Positions 5,558 through 9,774 of a DNA stretch of 9,774 nucleotides are shown piece by piece. The notes under the pieces are model-generated. The model did no database searches and had not been told where the DNA came from. It saw only the letters and a list, made by a program, of their open reading frames with translations. Origin of the DNA: DATGYC01 sp035298385 (GTDB lineage Bacteria; Bacillota; Sulfobacillia; Symbiobacteriales; Symbiobacteriaceae); contig DATGYC010000111.1 in the NCBI GenBank assembly GCA_035298385.1, forward strand, positions 1-9,774. The letters are read 5' to 3'. A program made the translations under genes and the position numbers. Numbering within the stretch: the first letter of the stretch is position 1; every line of letters starts with the position of its first letter.

Positions 5558-6224
5558 TGAGCTGACAAGCCTGGCGCTGCACCACCTCGATGAGGCGGAA
5601 GCAGGCCGCCTGCAGGCCCACGTGGACCGCTGCCCCCCCTGCCAGGAGGCGCTTGCAGTCTGGACCGATCTACTCGGCCAACTGCCCCTGACCGAATCGC
5701 CCATCGCCCCGCCGCCCGACCTGAAGCGCCGCATCCTGGGCGCCCTCCCGCCACAGGACCTACCCACCCAGGCCGAACCCGCAGCCAAGCGGGCGCCGGA
5801 CCGCCTCCTTCGGCACGTAGCCAGCCGCTGGGTGGGACTCGTCGCCACCTTCGCCCTCGTGCTCGGTAGTTACGCCCTCTGGCGCGTTGAGCGACTCTCC
5901 CCCCACACCATCGCCCTGCAGGGCGTTGGACCGGGCCAGGGCGCCCTCGCCCAGATCGCCCTCTACACGGAGGGGAACGGTACCCGCGTCTCGATTAACG
6001 CCACCGGCCTGCCACCGCTGACTGACGAGGAGGTCTACCAACTCTGGCTGCTCTACGATCAGGAGCGCTACCCGCTCTGCTCCTTCAAGGTGGACGCCAG
6101 CGGTCATGGTGAGGCGAACTACTGGCTACCCGGTAAGCTCGAGTACCAGAGCCTCGGGGTGACCCGCGAACCGGACGCCACCGCCACGCACGAGCCCCGT
6201 GGCCCCAAGGTCCTCGGCAACTAG
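5535..6224 (+). CDS. Membrane anti-sigma factor, zinc-finger plus RskA-type C-terminal domain
   Basis: A 229-residue single-span membrane protein that should hold the preceding ECF sigma factor inactive. The cytoplasmic N-terminus carries the anti-sigma zinc-binding signature H-x3-C-x2-C complete at His29, Cys33 and Cys36, after a helix beginning PAPDELTSLALHHLDE (6-20). One hydrophobic segment lies at about 98-116. The outer domain (about 125-229) matches the anti-sigma-K factor RskA C-terminal pattern: ATGLPPLTDEEVYQLWLL (156-173), then a glycine-rich turn near 190, then VTREPDATATHEPRGPKVL (209-227), the family's typical end. The ATG at 5535 lies inside the sigma gene, with AGGAGGT 8 bases upstream, so the pair is made together. 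The signal is presumably sensed outside the membrane and relayed by regulated proteolysis, as known for RskA; no protease gene is in this window. Confidence 0.9.
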   Translation: MSVCPAPDELTSLALHHLDEAEAGRLQAHVDRCPPCQEALAVWTDLLGQLPLTESPIAPPPDLKRRILGALPPQDLPTQAEPAAKRAPDRLLRHVASRWVGLVATFALVLGSYALWRVERLSPHTIALQGVGPGQGALAQIALYTEGNGTRVSINATGLPPLTDEEVYQLWLLYDQERYPLCSFKVDASGHGEANYWLPGKLEYQSLGVTREPDATATHEPRGPKVLGN

Positions 6225-6235
6225 ACCCTCGAACC

Positions 6236-6275
6236 AAAAACGAGAACTCCCGCCAACCGGCGGGAGTTCTCTTCG
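6236..6275. terminator. Bidirectional intrinsic terminator shared by two converging operons
   Basis: GAGAACTCCCGCC (6242-6254) and GGCGGGAGTTCTC (6259-6271) form a perfect 13-bp stem with an AACC loop. On the minus strand the stem is followed after one base by a run of five U (complement of 6236-6240), a good terminator for the histidine kinase operon that ends at 6276. On the plus strand the tail is UUCGUU, weaker but usable for the sigma/anti-sigma end at 6224. The hairpin fills nearly the whole 51-base gap between the two genes. Confidence 0.9.
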
Positions 6276-7763
6276 TTATGCGCTGGCCGGCGCCACCGGC
6301 AGCTCGAACCAGAAGATCGAGCCACCGCCCGCCCGGTCCAGGACCCCAATCGCGCCCCCATGGGCCTGGAGCACACCGGCCGCAATCGCCAGGCCGAGCC
6401 CCGTCCCCCGAATCGCCTTCCGGTCCTTGCTATCGACCCGATAGAACCGGGTGAAGATCTTATCCTTCGCCTCATCCGGCACGCCCAGGCCCCGGTCGGC
6501 CACCTCCACCCGGACCCGCTCACCGCTCGCGCGCAGCGTCACCTCGACCGGCCCGCCGCTCGGCGAATACTTGAGCGCATTCGAGAGCAGATTCTCCACC
6601 ACCTGAGCCATCCGGACCTCATCCCCCCAGACGGTCGGCACCTCGCCCGACCGGCTGAAGCAGAGGCGCCCCTCGGCGCCCGCCCACGGGCGATGCATGC
6701 AGCCGTGGATCACCTGCTCCAGGTCGATCCAGTCCCGGTGGAAGATCTCCCGTCCCTGCTCGAGGCGCTGCATGTCCAAGAAGTCGGAGACCAGATCGTT
6801 CAGGCGCCGCGACTCCCGGTAGATCATCTGTAGGGATGACTCCGCATCGGCGCCCTGCATGCGCCCGGAGAGGAGCAACTCGGCGAAGCCATAGATCGCC
6901 GCCAGCGGGGTCCGAATCTCATGGGAGACGGTCGAGACCATCTCCGACTTCAGCCGATCGATCGCCCGCTCCTGGGTCACATCCCGGTGCACGATCAGCC
7001 GGCCCATCGTCCCGCCGTGGCGGTTGCGCACCGGCAGGGTCAGGACGAGCAGGTCCCGCCGATCCGGCTCGACCAGGGCCACATCAGCCCGCCCCTCGAA
7101 CTCGGGGTCGTTGACCGCACCGATCAGGAAGCTAAACGCCCCGTCCGGGTCCACACAGCGGCGAGCCCACTCCACCAGCACGGGGCGGAAGCGGATGCCG
7201 ATCAGTTCGTCCCGATCCCGCCCGAGCGTCCGGCAGTAGGCGGCGTTCGCCCAGGCTACCTCGCCCAGCGGATCGATCAGGACGGCGGCGTCCGGGTTGG
7301 CGTCCGCCATGGCGCCCAGCATGTCGGTCTGCCAGGCCGAGGTATCCCGCTGGGACAGGAGATCCTCCCGCTGCTCGGTCAGGGCCTCCGCCATCTCATT
7401 AAAGGTCCGGGCCAGGAGGGCCATCGAGGGATCGACCTCCTCCGCCACCCGGGCCCGCAGATCGCCGGCGGAGAAGCGCTTCGTCACCTGGACCAGGCGC
7501 TGGACCGGCCCCTCGACGTGGCGCTGGACCAGGAAGATGGCGCCGATCGCCAAGATTAGCAGCAGCAGGGCGAGGGCGCCCACCACCCAGAGGGCGTCGC
7601 GCACCGTCAGATCGACCGCCGACCGCCAGCCAGGGGTGCCCGCCCGGACCATATCGATCACGGGCTGGTAGGAACCGATCAGCCGAACCAAAAGAAGGGC
7701 GACCCCACCAAAGGCCGCCCCTACCAGCCCCAGCAAGATCGCCAGCCGTCTCCGAATACCCAT
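6276..7763 (-). CDS. Membrane sensor histidine kinase (HAMP-PAS-HisKA-HATPase)
   Basis: A 495-residue sensor kinase. Two membrane segments (about 8-30 and 58-80) bracket an outer loop of only about 28 residues, too short for a typical periplasmic sensor domain. A HAMP linker follows (about 80-133), then a short coiled coil and a PAS domain (about 146-262) with ANPDAAVLIDPLGEVAWANAAY. The HisKA dimerisation domain has the phospho-acceptor His281 in SHEIRTPLAAIYGF (280-293). The ATPase domain shows the N box VVENLLSNALKY (388-399), G1 DRGLGVPD (423-430), F box FTRFYRV (437-443) and G2 GTGLGLAI (453-460), so all catalytic elements are intact. The ATG at 7763 has AGGAGG 8 bases upstream, overlapping the stop of the HD-GYP gene. 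It is last in a three-gene operon; its likely phosphorylation target is the receiver protein encoded first. Sensing through the membrane or PAS domain is inferred; the signal is unknown. Confidence 0.93.
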   Translation of the reverse strand: MGIRRRLAILLGLVGAAFGGVALLLVRLIGSYQPVIDMVRAGTPGWRSAVDLTVRDALWVVGALALLLLILAIGAIFLVQRHVEGPVQRLVQVTKRFSAGDLRARVAEEVDPSMALLARTFNEMAEALTEQREDLLSQRDTSAWQTDMLGAMADANPDAAVLIDPLGEVAWANAAYCRTLGRDRDELIGIRFRPVLVEWARRCVDPDGAFSFLIGAVNDPEFEGRADVALVEPDRRDLLVLTLPVRNRHGGTMGRLIVHRDVTQERAIDRLKSEMVSTVSHEIRTPLAAIYGFAELLLSGRMQGADAESSLQMIYRESRRLNDLVSDFLDMQRLEQGREIFHRDWIDLEQVIHGCMHRPWAGAEGRLCFSRSGEVPTVWGDEVRMAQVVENLLSNALKYSPSGGPVEVTLRASGERVRVEVADRGLGVPDEAKDKIFTRFYRVDSKDRKAIRGTGLGLAIAAGVLQAHGGAIGVLDRAGGGSIFWFELPVAPASA

Positions 7764-7775
7764 CGGTGGAGCCTC

Positions 7776-8573
7776 CTAGTGCGCACTCTCCCCGTACGGC
7801 CGATCCAGTCCGCCGCCAGAGCCCAGTGCCGACTCGATCATTCCGGCTCGGAAAAGGTCGTCGAAGAGCACGGCTACCTTCGGGTCAAAATGGGTCCCCG
7901 CACACTGACGGATCTCGGCCGCCGCCTCATCAAGCGCCAGGGGCGCCCGGTAGGGCCGGGCCGAGGTCATCGCATCAAAGGCGTCCGCAATCGCCAGAAT
8001 CCGCCCCTCAATCGGGATCCCCTCAGAGGAGAGCCCGTTCGGGTAGCCCCGCCCGTCCCACCGCTCATGGTGGGCGATGACGAACGGGACCGCCGGCCGC
8101 AGCTCATCGATCCCCTGCAGGATCATCGCCCCGATCGTCGGGTGGGCCCGCATCCGCTCCATCTCCAGCGGCTCCAGGCGCCCCGGCTTCAGGAGGATCG
8201 AGTCCGGCACGCCGATCTTGCCGATGTCGTGCAGAAGCGAGCCCATCTTGGCGACCCGCAGTTGGTCCCGATTCCAGCCCATCGCCTCACAGATCACCAG
8301 GGCCATCCGGGAGACCCGGTCGGTATGGCCACGGGTGTACGGATCCCGCGCCTCGATGGCGTTCGCCAGGGCGCCCACCGTCGCCACCAGGAGTTGCTCC
8401 ATCTGCTGGGAGCGGTGCCGCTCCAGCTTCCACTCCCGGTTCAGATCCTCGGCGTAGGTAAAGAGCTGCGTCTTGAGGTGCTCGACCTGCTGGCTCTTCT
8501 CGCGCAGCTCATCGATCACCCGCCGAAAGTCATCGGCGTAGAGGAGCGCCTGTTCCGCCCACTTCTCTGCCAT
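7776..8573 (-). CDS. HD-GYP domain protein, cyclic di-GMP phosphodiesterase
   Basis: A 265-residue protein whose domain at about 62-250 belongs to the HD-GYP family, which hydrolyses the second messenger cyclic di-GMP. Metal-binding and catalytic residues are intact: His83 in RGHTDRVS, HDIGKIGVPD (115-124) with His115-Asp116, His144 in RAHPTIG, HHERWDGRGYPNGL (168-181) with His168, His169 and the GYP triplet, and Asp197 in IADAFDAM. Residues 1-60 are charged and helical (DELREKSQQVEHLKTQL), probably a coiled coil for dimerisation or docking. Unlike RpfG-type proteins it has no receiver domain of its own; one is encoded by the gene just before it. The ATG at 8573 follows AAGGAGT with 9 bases of spacing. 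The neighbourhood suggests that the receiver or kinase controls its activity, which is inference. Confidence 0.92.
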   Translation of the reverse strand: MAEKWAEQALLYADDFRRVIDELREKSQQVEHLKTQLFTYAEDLNREWKLERHRSQQMEQLLVATVGALANAIEARDPYTRGHTDRVSRMALVICEAMGWNRDQLRVAKMGSLLHDIGKIGVPDSILLKPGRLEPLEMERMRAHPTIGAMILQGIDELRPAVPFVIAHHERWDGRGYPNGLSSEGIPIEGRILAIADAFDAMTSARPYRAPLALDEAAAEIRQCAGTHFDPKVAVLFDDLFRAGMIESALGSGGGLDRPYGESAH

Positions 8574-8580
8574 CGAGCTA

Positions 8581-8952
8581 TCACTCCTTGGTCAACAGCC
8601 GCTCGACGAGGCCGAGGAGCGCTAGTGGTGAGAAGGGTTTGGCCATGAACTCATCGGCGCCCACCGAGGCCGCCTGCGACCGGTCAGAGGAGTGACCAGA
8701 GGCGGTCAGCATGATCACCGGGGTCTTGGCGGACTGCGGGTTCTCCTTGATCATCCGGCAGACCTCAAGCCCAGAGAGCCCGGGCATCGAGATGTCCAGG
8801 ATCACCAGGTCCGGGGCATGCTTCTCCCGCAGAGCCAAGGCCTGTACCCCGCCAGTCGCCTCCATGATCTCATAGCGCGAGTCCCGCAGGGTCGCCTGCA
8901 ACAGCAGTCGCAGCGAGTCGTCATCATCTGCGATCAAGATCTTCTTCTTCAA
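8581..8952 (-). CDS. Stand-alone response regulator receiver domain protein
   Basis: A 123-residue protein that is only a CheY-like receiver domain, with no DNA-binding or enzymatic output. The acidic pocket IADDDDS (7-13), phosphorylatable Asp53 in LVILDISMPGLSG (49-61), Thr83 in MLTAS and Lys105 in AKPFSP are all present, so phosphorylation should work. The reading frame begins with TTG at 8952; an in-frame stop three codons farther upstream rules out an earlier start, and AGAGGT (8961-8966) lies 8 bases before the TTG. The MKKKILIADDD opening is typical for such proteins. It is the first gene of the operon with the HD-GYP enzyme (7 bases between them) and the histidine kinase. It may carry the kinase signal to the HD-GYP protein by direct contact, or act as a phosphate sink. 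Confidence 0.92.
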   Translation of the reverse strand: MKKKILIADDDDSLRLLLQATLRDSRYEIMEATGGVQALALREKHAPDLVILDISMPGLSGLEVCRMIKENPQSAKTPVIMLTASGHSSDRSQAASVGADEFMAKPFSPLALLGLVERLLTKE

Positions 8953-9030
8953 ATTCGCCCACCTCTATTGAGAGGACCAGAGTCAGATCCGAACCAAATC
9001 CACGGTAGACAAAATTTTCATCTGGTACTA

Positions 9031-9036
9031 ATTATA
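9031..9036 (-). promoter_or_regulatory. Perfect TATAAT -10 element upstream of the response regulator operon
   Basis: Minus-strand TATAAT (9036-9031) lies 78 bases before the TTG start at 8952. At 16 to 18 bases upstream there is no sequence resembling TTGACA, and no TG extension precedes it, so this is a partial promoter that may need an activator or may be chance in AT-rich DNA. Confidence 0.35.
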
Positions 9037-9214
9037 CGCTCCACGCACAAAATCCTCTTCGCTTCGGTCTCTATTTGATGTCCGTAGGGACGATTGATTC
9101 GCGAAAAATTGTCATCTCTGTTGCCAGATAGGCATATCAGCATGGTACAGAGGGAATGATACGAAAGAACGAGGATGGTTCCCGCTCTAACCCCAATCAT
9201 AAAGTTTCTGACAA

Positions 9215-9234
9215 AATCCCACCTTCCAGGGATT
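9215..9234. promoter_or_regulatory. Inverted repeat overlapping the MarR gene promoter, candidate operator
   Basis: AATCCC (9215-9220) and GGGATT (9229-9234) are perfect inverted copies with an 8-base spacer. The right arm runs into the -35 element TTGACA (9233-9238). MarR proteins usually bind a pseudo-palindrome of this size at their own promoter, so autorepression is a reasonable inference. Confidence 0.4.
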
Positions 9235-9261
9235 GACAGGAATTGGAATGAATGGCATAAT
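9233..9261 (+). promoter_or_regulatory. Strong vegetative-type promoter for the MarR-family gene
   Basis: TTGACA (9233-9238, perfect) and CATAAT (9256-9261, 5 of 6) are 17 bases apart, the best promoter in the window. Transcription would begin near 9268, giving a leader of about 67 bases. The leader contains ACCGG (9272-9276) and CCGGT (9311-9315), which could close a weak long-range stem. Confidence 0.8.
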
Positions 9262-9334
9262 TCGGATTAGAACCGGAGCACGGCAACGAAGTAAAGGTTT
9301 GAGCAGGATACCGGTCACTCGAGTAAGGGAAAGG

Positions 9335-9774
9335 ATGGTGGGTTACGTGAAGCAGTCCGGAACTCTGCCCGCTGACAAGTTCACGCCAGAGAACATTCTT
9401 CCGATGCTGCAGACCATCGCCGACCTAGTTGAGAAGCGGTGCCACCGTTTCCTCAGCCGTCGGTACGGGCTGACCATGCCGCAGTACCAGCTCTTGCTGG
9501 CCGCCATGGGGGGCGACGCCACGACGCTTGGCAGCCTGGCGGATGAGCTGAACTGCTCGCGGGGGAACCTGACGGGGGTGGCAGACCGGTTGGAGCGCGA
9601 CGGCTGGCTGGTGCGTGAACGCAGCACCGAGGACCGCCGTGTCGTCAACATCCGGCTGACGGAGAAGGGCAAGGATGTGCTGGCGATCAAGCAAGAGATG
9701 GCCAAGGAGCTGGCGGAGATCGCCCGCATCTGGTCGTCGGATGAGCGCTCGATCATGATGCGCTCGCTGGAGCG
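9335..9774 (+). CDS. MarR-family transcriptional regulator (3' end beyond window)
   Basis: 146 residues of a MarR-type winged helix-turn-helix regulator are visible, nearly the whole of a typical family member. The N-terminal dimerisation helix is about 18-44 (ENILPMLQTIADLVEKRCHRFL). The helix-turn-helix covers TTLGSLADELNCSRGNLTGVADRLERDGWLVRE (76-108), and the wing STEDRRVVNIRLTEKGK (110-126) carries the hallmark D-R-R signature. A C-terminal helix follows and is cut by the edge. The start is uncertain: ATG 9335 has AAGGGA only 4 bases upstream, while GTG at 9338 or 9347 would give better spacing; the protein core is the same in all cases. MarR proteins often respond to phenolics, oxidants or drugs. 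The effector and targets are unknown, and any target gene may lie to the right of the window. Confidence 0.9.
   Translation, partial: MVGYVKQSGTLPADKFTPENILPMLQTIADLVEKRCHRFLSRRYGLTMPQYQLLLAAMGGDATTLGSLADELNCSRGNLTGVADRLERDGWLVRERSTEDRRVVNIRLTEKGKDVLAIKQEMAKELAEIARIWSSDERSIMMRSLE

Larger units (their letters stand above)
8953..9334. other. AT-richer intergenic region between divergent genes
   Basis: This 382-base gap separates the receiver/HD-GYP/kinase operon (leftward) from the MarR-type gene (rightward). It is visibly richer in A+T than its surroundings and holds no convincing gene; a 60-codon minus-strand frame at 9018-9200 has no protein-like features and no clear ribosome binding site. 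What it holds is a -10-like element for the leftward operon, a strong rightward promoter and a 20-bp inverted repeat on that promoter, each listed separately. The stretch 9060-9200 shows no feature I can assign. Confidence 0.7.

Noticed and set aside
9040..9100. CACGCACA resembling the start of a GEMM (c-di-GMP-I) riboswitch next to c-di-GMP genes
   Set aside because: The conserved GGCAAACC, the paired stems and the GGGACGCAAAGCC segment are missing, and the strand points toward the MarR gene rather than the HD-GYP operon.
9152..9183. GGGAA and TTCCC inverted copies in the intergenic region
   Set aside because: Five-base arms across a 22-base spacer are expected by chance, and no promoter or gene start is associated.
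9018..9200. 60-codon minus-strand reading frame in the large intergenic region
   Set aside because: No recognisable domain, no clear ribosome binding site, and it overlaps the upstream control region of the response regulator operon.

Overview
The window is about 9.8 kb of high-GC bacterial DNA (roughly 63% G+C by eye) with tightly packed genes, strong AGGAGG-type ribosome binding sites and promoters close to the vegetative TTGACA/TATAAT consensus. The gene families point to a Gram-positive-type or Chloroflexota-like bacterium: a YtrA-type GntR repressor with its ABC transporter, an ECF sigma factor with an RskA-type anti-sigma, and stand-alone PilZ and HD-GYP proteins. I cannot fix the phylum from sequence alone. 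I see no insertion sequence, phage gene, CRISPR array, tRNA or rRNA.

Layout. (1) Minus strand, 1-1327: a class II fructose-1,6-bisphosphate aldolase gene followed by a PfkB-family sugar kinase that runs off the left edge, with a terminator-like hairpin between them. (2) Minus strand, 1454-1837: a small PilZ-domain protein. (3) 1838-2003: a divergent regulatory region with a promoter for each side, each overlapped by an inverted repeat. (4) Plus strand, 2004-6224: ABC ATPase, two ABC-2 type membrane proteins, a GntR/YtrA repressor, an ECF sigma factor and its membrane anti-sigma factor. No terminator is visible until a perfect 13-bp hairpin at 6242-6271. (5) Minus strand, 6276-8952: a three-gene signalling operon transcribed as receiver-only response regulator, HD-GYP c-di-GMP phosphodiesterase, then membrane PAS histidine kinase. 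It converges on the same hairpin. (6) 8953-9334: an AT-richer intergenic region. (7) Plus strand from about 9335: a MarR-family regulator cut by the right edge, behind a near-perfect promoter.

How the parts may work together (inference): the GntR protein probably represses its own transporter operon through the operator on that operon's -10 region. The sigma/anti-sigma pair appears to ride on the same transcript, so relief of repression could also change expression of an envelope stress pair. The receiver, HD-GYP and kinase genes look like the separated parts of an RpfG-like pathway that lowers c-di-GMP; the PilZ protein 6 kb away is a possible c-di-GMP reader. No wholly new system is evident. 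The most unusual features are regulatory: an ATTCGT/ACGAAT repeat family shared by the aldolase leader and the PilZ promoter, with copies in the aldolase leader that could form alternative RNA hairpins, one covering the aldolase start codon.
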